From Klebsormidium nitens (taxonomy: Eukaryota; Streptophyta; Klebsormidiophyceae; Klebsormidiales; Klebsormidiaceae), in assembly GCA_000708835.1 (NCBI GenBank), contig DF237120.1:1-64000 (forward strand): a stretch of DNA of 64,000 nucleotides. Direction: 5' to 3'. How positions within the stretch are numbered: position 1 is the stretch's first letter; every line of letters begins with the position of its first letter. This document shows positions 36,501 to 46,600 of this stretch, piece by piece. The position numbers and the translations under genes were made by a program. The notes under the pieces were generated by a model, which saw nothing but the letters and a program-made list of their open reading frames with translations, was not told the origin of the DNA and ran no database searches.

Positions 36501-39500
36501 CCAAACTTCCTCAAAAACAACGTCTCGCACGTTTCACTCAGCAGGACTGCTTGAAAGAATGCGAATCTCTATACAAACTTTCAAGCCGTTGCTGGCTTTC
36601 TCTGAAAGAATTCGTTTCCTGCTTCAGCCAGTCAACTAGCTGACGTCACGCTCTTTTCCACAGGTCGCCAGTTTCCGGCAAGTTCCCACAGCTTCATCAC
36701 CGGAGCCTCCCTCTCCCCCCCCCAAAAACCCACTATTCCCAAGACCCCCAAAACGCCCAAAACGCCCAAAACGCCCCGCGCCTCGAGCAGCGTCGCCAGC
36801 AGCGCTTCCAGTCGGAGCGTCGTTTCGTCCCGGGGGGGTTTCCAGCCCCCTGTTTTGACCCTCCCCTCCGCGGCGCGCTCTCCGTGGGGGGGCTCTTTGC
36901 TGCCCTACCCGGCCCCCCCTTCCTCCGCCCGTTCCCCCATTCTAGTTCCGGGCACCCCCCATTCAATCTCCAGTACTCGCTTCGCCTCCGCTTTTGGCGG
37001 AGACTCCGTGAGAAACTCACTGCAAGAAGACGACAAAGGGAGCGTCTTTTCGCTCGCGCGCAGCCAGCTGTCGAATCCGCTCTACGAAGCCTCCGTGGGG
37101 GGGCGGAAAAACCCGCTTTACGAGGGGGAAGGAGACGGGCCGAAGCCGGGGGATCCCCATCTGTTCTCGTTCGAGGAGCTCGCGGCCGCGTCCGAGAATT
37201 TCAGCGCTGAGCGGCTGCTGGGCGGCTCAGGGTTTGGGAGGGTTTACCTGTGCGCGGTCGGGGGGCGGAGCCTGGTGGTCAAGCGGCTGAACGATTTGCA
37301 GGTGCGCGCTTGGGTTTACCATTGCGAACACTTTGAGCATACAAAACAAACCTGGTTCGTACCGCGGCAAGCACACTGAGGGTACTTTCGAAGCACTGAA
37401 TCTGCAAGGTTGCAAGCTGATCTGCGGTCTTCTAAGTAAACGAACCTGGTCCGCGCTCTGCGATGCTGATGTTCAACTTACATGTCGCAAATACTCAATT
37501 GCATATGACGGTCAGGTGACTGCTCGTTTCGCAGGTGTAACTGGCTGCGCGACCAGGCTCATCGGAATCCAAACGCATGTGTCCGTTCTCCGTAATCGAA
37601 CATGCGAAGAACGGATTGATTGCCCAACTAAAAGAGCATACAGCCTTCTTTTCATAGACGCGCAGGTACTGCACGAGATTTGCAACTAGTAGTCTAAAGA
37701 GCATTTTAGAATAATCTCAACGGGATTTTTCATTGGTTGAAAAAGGATAACAATCGGTCCTGAGCGGATTCCACTGGTCTAAGTGGGCTTTTTTGACTGG
37801 TTCAACCCGAATCTCAACCCGTCCAAAAGATGTTTTTTAGTCGTTCCTAATAGTCCCCGTACTCTTCCGTTCGCAGACTCTCGGTGCGCTAAACAGGGGA
37901 CCCCTGCACGACCGGTTTGAACCGGAGGTGGGTCTGATGGCCCGGTTGAACCACCCCCACGTGATGCGCTTGGTCGGGTACTGCAACGAGGGCTCGGAGC
38001 GCTGCCTCGTCTCGCCCTACATGCTCAACAAGTGTCTGCACGAGAGACTGCACGGAAGTGAGTAGTTTTTGCTTTCACCGGAAGTGAGTCGTTTCTGCTT
38101 ACACGGCAGTGCGTTTGTTGGGTACTGAAACGAGGGAACCGAGCGGTGCCTTTTCTCGCCCTACATGCTCAACAAGTGCCTGCACGAGAGACTGCACGGA
38201 AGTGAGGGTGGTTTTTGCTTCTCAGTTTCATGATCTCTTTGAATGGCTTTCAAGATATTGCGTTTTAATGATTCGTCGAACGAGAGACTAGAGGGACTCC
38301 CGGCTTTTAGCAATGACCCGGACCGTTTAAGCTCGGGTCCTGCCTTTTGAAATAGTATCGTCTAAAACCAACGGAGAGCTCTACGTTGACTATCGGCCGG
38401 AAAGTCGGCCCATATGGCTCTCATAAAGCGGTGGATCTCCTTCGAGTGCTTGTTTTCTACCGGCCACAATAGAGTCGCTGTTCGTTCAAGTCCTCATCTT
38501 GCCTTCTAAACCCACTCCTTTCGCACCAGGGATCAATCCACAAACGGACGGGAAGTACAAAACCTGGGGGATTACTACTATTAGTTAGCATTCTGACTTG
38601 GGTAGTAACTACCAATATGTCGATCAGATCACTCATTGCTTACACCGTATTTCGTACAGGCAGCTTCTTCCGCATGTGCCTCGACTGGGAGCAGCGCCTG
38701 CGGATCGCGGCGCAGGCCGCGGGCGCCCTGGCGTATTTACACCAGTACGGCATCGTCCACCGCAACTTTTGCTCCAGCAACGTGCTGCTCGATGTGAATA
38801 TGCGCGCGGTGGTTTCCGATTTCGGCCTCGCGCGGCTGAGCGTCGGTGGGGGGTCGGTCGCCGAGGAGGTGACGTCACTGCTCGTGGGCGCGAGCGGCTA
38901 CATGGCGCCAGAGTGAGTGCTCTTGACGACTCTGCGCGCTTCGTTCACTTTCGTTTCTGCTTTGTCCGTTAGTTTGTCGTTCTTTGTTTGTCCTCTCTTT
39001 CTTAATTGTATTTTTCTAGGTTTCTCTAATGTCCTTGTCCTGTGTCCGTGCTTGGTCTTTCTTCCGTTGTCCGTTCTTTCTTCTCTGTATCTTTCTAGTT
39101 TTCTCTAATGCCCTTGTCCTGTGTCGCTTTATGATTCGTCAGGATTTTTCCTGCGGAATCTACTTCTTTTGGGTGTTCTTCATGATTGGAGTATGCACCA
39201 AGACACCAAAAAGTAACAGTTTCCTGTGGACTTCGTAAAAGAGAAAAGACTTGGATGTGTCACCAGCAGCCAGGTTTCATTACGATCAGGAGAATATCTG
39301 GGTTTTCCCCATCGAGTTTTAGGGAACCAGATACAGAAGGCCCTCTTTACACAGCTAAATGCAGACAATTCTCCTATCCACAGGTACGGCAAGCGCCAGG
39401 GTGACGTCACCGAGAAGGCTGACGTGTACAGCTTCGGGGTGGTGCTGCTGGAGCTGATGACGGGCCGCCGCGCGCTGTCGTCAGAAGGCGAGCCGCTCGC

Positions 39501-41345
39501 GCACTGGGCCGCCAGGTGCATTCCCCAGGGGCGCGCGCGCGTAGACAGTCTCATCGACCCGCAGCTCAAGGTGAGGGGAAAAACCAGAGCCAAAATGGAC
39601 TGAACGGATGACCGGAACGTAATCTTACTGATGAGCCGAAGTGAGCAGTCTTATCGACAGGTAACTCAAGGTGATGGGGGAAAAGAGAGCGGAAACGGAA
39701 TGAACGGATGATCGGAACGTATTAAGAGTGAGAAGCCAAAAGCCGCGCGTCCATGGATGTTTCCATTGATCCGCAACTCAAGGTGGGGGGGATCCTGCTA
39801 TCTGGAAAGAGGCAAAACCGGTACGCTCTCTGCCCTTTGAGGCGAAGGCGTTTTGATAAAGAGGGTGGTATTTGTTGGAAATTGAAGTAAGATTGATCCG
39901 ACGATAACTCCGGCCGGGACGGCCTGTTTGGCAGTTGCAAGGCTACGAGATCTCGCGCAAAGACCAAGGTTTCAAAGGCAAACCCATGAAGAGAGAAACA
40001 GCGAGATTCCAAACTTCGGGGAATTAGTGCTCCTGAAAGTGAGATCTGATCAAACATGACGACTGAGAGGCAACTGCGTTCTCGGATACACTCCACCCGC
40101 AGCGAGCCTACAGCGTTTTTCGAACCGCTCTTGATCGAGAATAAATGAAAATTCCCGCCCGTGCTCACGCAAGCCATTCCCGCGCGCGCAGGGCACGTGG
40201 CCGTCGCTGGCTTTCTTCTGGACGGCGGAGCTGGCGGGGGCGTGCATCGACGCGCGGCCGGACGCGCGACCCAACATGGCCGACGTGGCGCAAGCGCTCA
40301 GCTTCATTTTGCAGGTACGCGCGCGTGGGCCGGGGTCTAAAAACTTAGACCTTAACTGTATGAAGCACTAGGTCCCTGACATCCAGGCGCGATCGTCAAG
40401 TTTCAGTGCCCTAAACCTCCGTAGCGGATTGAATTGAGTTCAGATGTCGTTTTTTGCGCCGGCTAGCGAAGATGCTCCTCGGAGCCGGACACAGTGCTGG
40501 TTAACTGACTCAAGTACTCTACTCGATTCCACCTAGATTTTCGAGAGGAAGCAGGACAACCCCTTCGACCTCAAGAAAGTTTGCCAGCAAAGGAAGGACC
40601 ATTGCCGCTTGTGTGACTTGGTTATTGATAGAAAGGGACGATTGAGGCTGAGCTGCAGGTGGCGTTCAGAGGAAAATAATTGGGATCGGAGGGCTTGAGA
40701 AACTCTAAAGCATGAGAGAGCGGCTTCGATCCGGACAGCTCAGCGCCCCGAGGGGAACCGACCACAGCTCGATCGAAACCCGAAGACAAAATTTTACCGG
40801 GTTCGAAAAGGAAACGTTCGAAACAGACAACGTCTAACAGTGAAACAAGACCAATTTTAGGGTTGATAGACCTACGATGAACAGATCTCACGAAGATCAA
40901 CACGTTCCGTTCCGTTTCCGTGCAGCACGCCGCGACCCGCCGGCCTCCTCCGACCGGAGAGAAGGAGGAGCCGCGCCACGTCCGTGGCTCGGGCGGCGCA
41001 TCCGAGGCATCCGCACTGCCGAAACGCGACTGGATTAGCCCGGGGAATACCGAACCGAACACTCCGATCAGCGAGGGATCCCCCCGGAGCAAATCCCCGG
41101 GGGGCGATGATAACTCCCCTCGGAGTCAGGACGACTCCCCCCGGAGCGCTTTCCCGGGCAGCGAGGGATCCCTCCTGAGCGTTTCGCTGGAAAGCGACGG
41201 ATCCCCCCGGAGCAACTCCCCGGGTAGCGAGGGAATGGAAAGAGCGCTCCTGGCCCGGGGGATCCCCCGGCCGGGGCGCCTGGCGATCACAATGGATGCG
41301 ATTGATTTGAACAGGAACCGGGCTGCGAAACCTGGGAGAGCTTGA
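30553..41345 (+). CDS. LRR receptor-like kinase with HRN catalytic loop
   Basis: A membrane receptor expected to sense an outside ligand. Fifteen exons agree in phase (1035 residues): 30553-30634, 31671-31815, 32248-32386, 32899-33047, 33508-33651, 34158-34229, 34614-34685, 35331-35647, 35972-36157, 36664-37301, 37877-38057, 38660-38912, 39384-39570, 40192-40314 and 40926-41345. Order: signal peptide (1-22), an N-terminal LRR cap with DPCGSAWLGVQC, about seven LRRs (76-268; two 72-nt exons each encode one repeat), a Pro/Cys juxtamembrane region, a TM helix (about 384-406), a long Ser/Pro linker with TPK repeats, then the kinase. The G-loop (GGSGFGRVY), VVK Lys642, DFG Asp762, GYMAPE and DVYSFGVVLLELMTGRR are intact. 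The HRD motif reads HRN (Asn744). HRN is known in the STRUBBELIG-receptor family, which this loop resembles (HRNF..SNVLLD). The tail (897-1035) has SPRS repeats. Confidence 0.93.
33048..33507 (+). repeat. Intron 4 of the receptor kinase with duplicated 5' splice junction
   Basis: The end of exon 4 (CGCCTCACCGAGCTCCAGC..CT|GTGAGTCA) is repeated 120 bp downstream as CGCCTCACCGACGTCCAGC..TT|GTAAGTCA, with a pseudo-donor at 33168. The copy is decayed and not in an open exon. Confidence 0.85.
33652..34157 (+). repeat. Intron 5 with two extra copies of exon-5 end and donor
   Basis: The segment GAGACGCTCGGCCAGATGAC through AGCRCT|GTAAGTTG, plus about 110 bp of intron, occurs three times. Donors are at 33652 (real), 33816 and 33975 (steps 164 and 159). 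Each extra copy follows a TTTCAG, so it forms a 34-nt potential cassette exon that would shift the frame. Confidence 0.92.
34271..34378 (+). repeat. Microsatellite-like TTATGTAGCCC repeat in intron 6
   Basis: About ten imperfect units built on CCCTTATGTA(G), mixed with CCCTTATAGTA and CCCTTGTAGTG variants. It lies wholly inside an intron of the receptor kinase gene. Confidence 0.85.
35184..35280 (+). pseudogene. Decayed copy of exon 8 start in intron 7
   Basis: TTTTGTAG|GTACGACGGCAATCC at 35184 duplicates the real exon 8 start TTACAG|GTACGACGGCAATCC at 35331, 147 bp downstream. The copy reads YDGNPLCSTSS, keeps a CAGCCCCTCTGCGC stretch, then hits a stop near 35277. It has a usable-looking acceptor but no donor. 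Confidence 0.85.
38094..38215 (+). pseudogene. Decayed copy of exon 11 end in intron 11
   Basis: The last ~100 bp of exon 11 (GGTACTGCAACGAGGGCTCG through AGACTGCACGGAA|GTGAGT) recur with substitutions and a stop (ACTGAAACGAG). The pseudo-donor is at 38202, 144 bp from the real one at 38058. Confidence 0.9.
39631..39800 (+). repeat. Two decayed copies of exon 13 end in intron 13
   Basis: The exon 13 end (AGTCTCATCGACCCGCAGCTCAAG|GTGAGG) returns with donors at 39671 and 39783 (steps 100 and 112). Both copies are diverged and contain indels. Confidence 0.85.
41068..41240 (+). repeat. Coding repeat for SPRS motifs in the kinase tail
   Basis: A GGATCCCCCCGGAGC-type unit encodes (E/D)GSPRS or DDSPRS followed by SPG or FPG, in about five degenerate copies. 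It produces a Ser/Pro/Asp-rich, probably disordered and phosphorylatable C-terminus. Confidence 0.8.
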
Positions 41346-43636
41346 TTGACAAGAATGGCACAGCTGAAAACTGGTCACTTACCTGTTTTCCGGATTGGGC
41401 GTGAGCTGAGGGGAGGAAGTGGTACGGAATGGAGTAAATTCAGGGAGCGCCAGACTTAAACTCCTACGTATATTATATCAGATTACGATGTTTGCTGACT
41501 GATCGAATGGGATCTTAGGTGTGTAAACACGGGCCTAATCTGGAACGGGCCCGCTTTTCCTTCGACATCTGCTGGAAAGGGCGAGGAGAAGCCTTCCTCG
41601 CTTGCATAGTATGAGGGGCTGACATTGACAAGTCCTCAATCTCCGTCTTTGTCGGGAAGCTGTTACCTGAAAGCTACTTGGTGTGCCAAGAGAAAAGGCT
41701 TGGACGCATCAGACGGAGTGGTCAAGTTAGCCTCAGAAGTAAGGTTGATTGTTTCTTCGGCCTCTGCATGTAAAGGCAAACCAGTGTCCGGAATTATGCT
41801 ACATATTGTTTGACGGTTGATAAGCGGACAGTATCTGAGCAGGGCTTATAAAAGGGATGACGAGTGAATTGGGTGACGATAAAATGAAAAGGAGAAGTGA
41901 TCATTTGCTACACATCGTACGGTCAGTAGGATTCTCATTTGGGCTGCGATGACTATTATTGGTCAGTATGTACTATAGTATACTAGTTTGTAACGAACCC
42001 TGGAGACCGCTTGACATGAACTGGATTTTCCGGCTTTGGGGAAGTAGCTAAAGCGCACTCTTTCTTCGATATCAAGTTCGTTTCAACCAGAGGGCGGCAG
42101 ATGAAGTAGTCGGAATCATTGCAACATTAATAAAATCATGCCATTTTGTAAGTACCAGCCTCTCCACAGGAAGAATGCGAATGCTACTTACTGAGGCTGG
42201 ATTAGTAAACTTGAGAACGGTTCTTTATAAGACCCGAGCTATGACCACCTTAGTAACACTTTCGTATGTCCCTGCTCGAGTCCTGTCATTGGTTGCATAA
42301 CCACCTTCAATCTGCCCAAAACCGACCACGTCTACTCTCCATGCAAAAATATTCTGTAAGGCGCGGCCCCACTGAGTCAGCTCGAGCTCCGCGCTTATTA
42401 TTTTGTAGATCTTCACACGAAGTTGCGACCCGATAAGTGCATCGACGACTTTCATGCAGGCTCCAAATGTCAGCATATGCGTCAGCATGGACGAAAATTC
42501 GTCACGATCAGATGCTACGTGGTGGCGGCAGGACTGACGTTCACGAATCTCAGTTCATATAACCGGTCATAAAGGGCTGCCCACGTTTATCAGAACAATC
42601 AAACAATAGCCGACGTGACGTGCGTTCAGCCCCCGTTCAGCCGGAGCCGATTTTGGTTTATCTTCATGATTCCAGAACAAGTCGAAGTGTGGCAAAGAAT
42701 GTAGAATTAGGATCGAAGCGAGAACAATGGAGTAGCACGATCACGGGACGATCACCTTGGGCCTTATGCCGCGCGCTGCTGGCCCAGCCCTCAGGTGTGC
42801 GCATAACGTACATGCGTGCAGTGCGCGCAAGAGCGGGAGCCAGCGCACGTGCGCGCGGACGGTGACTCCGTAAACAGGCTCTGTAGGCAATTCAATCGCG
42901 CGCGGATGAGCTATCATAGCTAGCGCCTCCGGCCGCCGGTAGCGGCCGCCCAAGTGGCATGCAGCGACGGTGGCCGGCGCGCGCGCGGGGTTTGATGCGA
43001 CGGCGGCAAGGGTTTAGGCCGGCGCTTTCGGAAGTTGCATGGCAAGCCAATCGGAAGTGATACGAATATAAACCTTTTAGGGTTTTCAACTTCAAGCCAA
43101 GACAAATGAAGAAAGCGCCAATCTGCCGCATCACACTGACAGCTCTTGTTGCGCAATGCGTAAATTGAGTGAGCTAACTGCAAGCAAAGCAAGACAGGAG
43201 AACGGCGTCAGCAATTGGTGTTGGAACTCGGAACACTCCAGGTAGAAAGCAGCCTGAATGCAATGATCTTTAACCTACCCGCCAGCCATTTGACTTCGTC
43301 AGCTCGGTGTTTGCTTGATCGGGCAGCTTCCCAGCCTCTTTGAAGCCACTAGAAGTTGCACGCACGGGACTATACTTGTCCAGTAGGGGGGATGGGGGAC
43401 GCAAATATGATCCTATAGCCAGCAACCTGTGGGTCGGATGCAGCGGTCAACCTGGGCGAAGCAATTGCAACACAAAAGAAAGGCGCACTGCATTTGCTGA
43501 GCAAGGCGGCATTGCCTCCCATCAATTGCAATTAGGTTATTTTGCAACTCTGCAACAAATGTGGCCAATTGCATACTTTTGACACTGTCAGAAGGCGCGA
43601 TCAGTCTTACAGATCTCTGGCTGATTGAGAGTGTCA
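41346..43636. other. Intergenic, no gene recognised
   Basis: About 2.3 kb between the kinase stop and the deaminase start. A TATA-like CTTATAAAAGG lies near 41847 (plus), too far from the deaminase start to assign. Confidence 0.45.
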
Positions 43637-46600
43637 ATGGACCCTTCTGGGAGCTCCGGCAAGCCGCGGCCAGTGCCAGCGGGCTCCACATTGTACAAGG
43701 TGAGGACAAGCAAACTTTCCCCCATACTCAATTCTCTTAGAGGGCCTTTTCCACCAGCCAACACACAGCGGGGGCCAGGATTTCATTATAGCTAGTGATT
43801 TCTTGATGATCAGAAGTTTTGAATTGGATCTGGGGGACAAAGGCAAGTGCCGTGGCTTCTGATCTGAGCCACACTGTGATTACAATGAAGACTGAACTTC
43901 ACACCTTGAAGAACTTCAGCACCGCCGCAGATTCTGCATTAGTCACCAGGGGCAGGTGCTCGGCTGACATTAGCGTTGGCGCAATGGGGAATGAACGTCA
44001 ATTGTATGCTCTTCTTCGTGGACCTCTCCATAGTGGTCCCAACCATAGGAGCAAGAGCTCAACTTGCAGAAAAGTCACATCAAACATAGAACTTTTGGCT
44101 TTATCAAAGGGCCCAGAAGAAATGCCTCATACATTCTGTACTCAAGAAAGAAGGGACTCTAAGAAAGGCAGATGGCCCTTATCTTGCTTCTAGTACAGCC
44201 CTCCTTAAATGTCTGAATATGGATTCCCGCTTCTTGTGGCTTATTCTGCATTAAAGTATAACGTGTCCTAGTCTCGTCCCTTGGTGGTGAATTGCTCAAT
44301 TTTTCTCGACTAGCACGTGAGGTAATCAGCCGCTGCCCTCCTCTTTCTCAACTGAGTTCCGACATAGTTCCAGCCAGTTTAGGTCAGCCTTTCCTCTTGC
44401 GGTTCCTGCAAGGTGTGGCCAAATTTTTGACAGTAACTGGCCTCACACCCTCCAGGGCACCTTCCAACAAGGCAGTATAGAGTGTAGTAAAGCTGCCCTC
44501 TTCCGTGGCATACGCCGTAAACAGTAACGTAGACATAGACAGTCAATGTTGCACAAAAGGTACAACCTGTGACTCACGTAGTTTCTCACATTTGGACACT
44601 GACTTTTGGCTGCTTCCTGTGTTTGAATCTCTCATCTTTCATCATCATTCCTTTTACAGAACATTGGCACACTGCACACCCTCAACAGCACTCTCAGTGA
44701 AATCAAGGACGGAGCAATCTTTGTCAAAGGAAACGTTATCCAATGGGTGGGGAAGACAAAGGACTTGCCGGCGGAATTCTCGACCGCCGACGATGTCATC
44801 AGACTGGAGAACCGCGTGGTTATCCCGGGTATGGTTAACACTCACCATCACATGGTCCAGTCTCTAACTAGGTGTGTGGCTCAGGTGAGTTAACTTCGAA
44901 AACTTTAACCCCCACCTAGCGCCGTTTCCTTGTTCCTTTCACTTCCTGCTTTTCTGTCTATTTCACTGATTAAGTAATACTCACCCAGGTTCCCTCCCCT
45001 TCTCAAATTGATCTCAATGTAAGGCCCTTCAGGCGTGCAATGGAGAATCCAACTTCTTTTTCAGTAACCTGAGCTCTGAGCTTTCTTGTCCAGTTAGCGG
45101 AACTCTTAAAGATTAAGATTCACTCAAACAAATGCAATCAGTGATGCCCCGTAACACTGCTAGACAAATGAAGCAAAGTCTGGTTTCAGAAAATACAATT
45201 CAATTGTGGAGGTCACAATCCAAAATTGTGTGAGCCAGGGTTTGCAATCATTCTAAAGTTCTCAAGTGTTTCCACGCTTTGACCCCTTGTTTCCTTTTTC
45301 AGGTACAAGCGCTGTAGAGAAGTGCATTGGGCACAACTTTGCAAGGCTCACGGGCTTGACATGATGGATCATAAGAGCTCAAAGCTTCTCTTTCTATCTG
45401 TTTCTGTGCAGGACTCGAAATTGTTTGGGTGGCTCACTTCTCTTTACCCAGCCTGGGGCAACCTGTCGGTAAGTGCCTTTAGTATCTGCCCGGACCTCCT
45501 TATATTTCATCGAGTTCGTCGCTTGATTCGACCACAATCTCAAAATAGGGATTGACGTCGAATCGCAGTTCTGCCACATGACTTCAGGACAATCATCAAC
45601 CGTGGATAATCTTGTGCGAAAAAATATCTACACGAAGCTGTCCCAATATGCTTGGTTTCGAAAAGGGAAACGGGAACGGAAGCGTAATCTCTTTGGCTGG
45701 ATTTGGACGGCTGCAAGGCGTTTGATGCTGCTAGGCGAAGCCGAAATGAGCAACAAACGTCTCGTATCAAAATAACGTTCTCTGGTCAATGATGCGAAAG
45801 GCAGAGAAAGCAGATGCGTCGGAAGAGGCAATTCGGCTCTTGTGATTCGTGCCTTGGTACAAGCGAAATAACAATCTGCAAGCAACTCAAATGGTGTGAA
45901 TGGCCACTTTTGCAGGGTTACGACGTGTACATTGCGACCAAGCTCGCCATGGCGGAGCTTATTCTCACCGGCTGCACTACCACGTCCGATCATCTCTACA
46001 TCTACCCCAACGATGTCAAGCTGGAGGACTGCATCAAAGCGTCCCGGTGAGAGTGCGCTCCTTTCCTTTTTCCGCCTGTCTTTATCCTTCTTCCCCCTGT
46101 GTTTACCTTGGGGTTACGCTGTTATCTTCCACACTTTGTTTCGAGTCATTCGGGAGCTGCATCATTTCTTTCTTGATGGCGTCGACCAGCTTCGTTGAGG
46201 ATTGGATAAAGAGATAGCCCTTCCACTGTAAGCAGGCCATACAACGGTCACGATTTTCTTCTGCATCTATTGGCCTCGTCCGATTTTGGTCCTTGTTTGA
46301 CCGTGCTTCTGCTTCTGCTTCTGTTTGACCGTGCTCTGATTCATACCTCCGTGCTTTGGCTTGCTTTCATCCCAGCACTGAGACGCCTTCTCAAGCAAAG
46401 TTTGAGAATACGCATTCCAATATAGGGAGCGAAGTAAGCATTGATTCTACAAGACGAGATGATGGTACAGGGAGATAGGGGCGCGCTTCCATCTTATTAG
46501 GGGGGCAGTAACGGTGTCTACAGAAAGGACTCTGACTGAAACAGTCGTAGAAGGAACTTCAAATTCAATCTGACAACGCACTTCTTTCTGCAGAAACATC

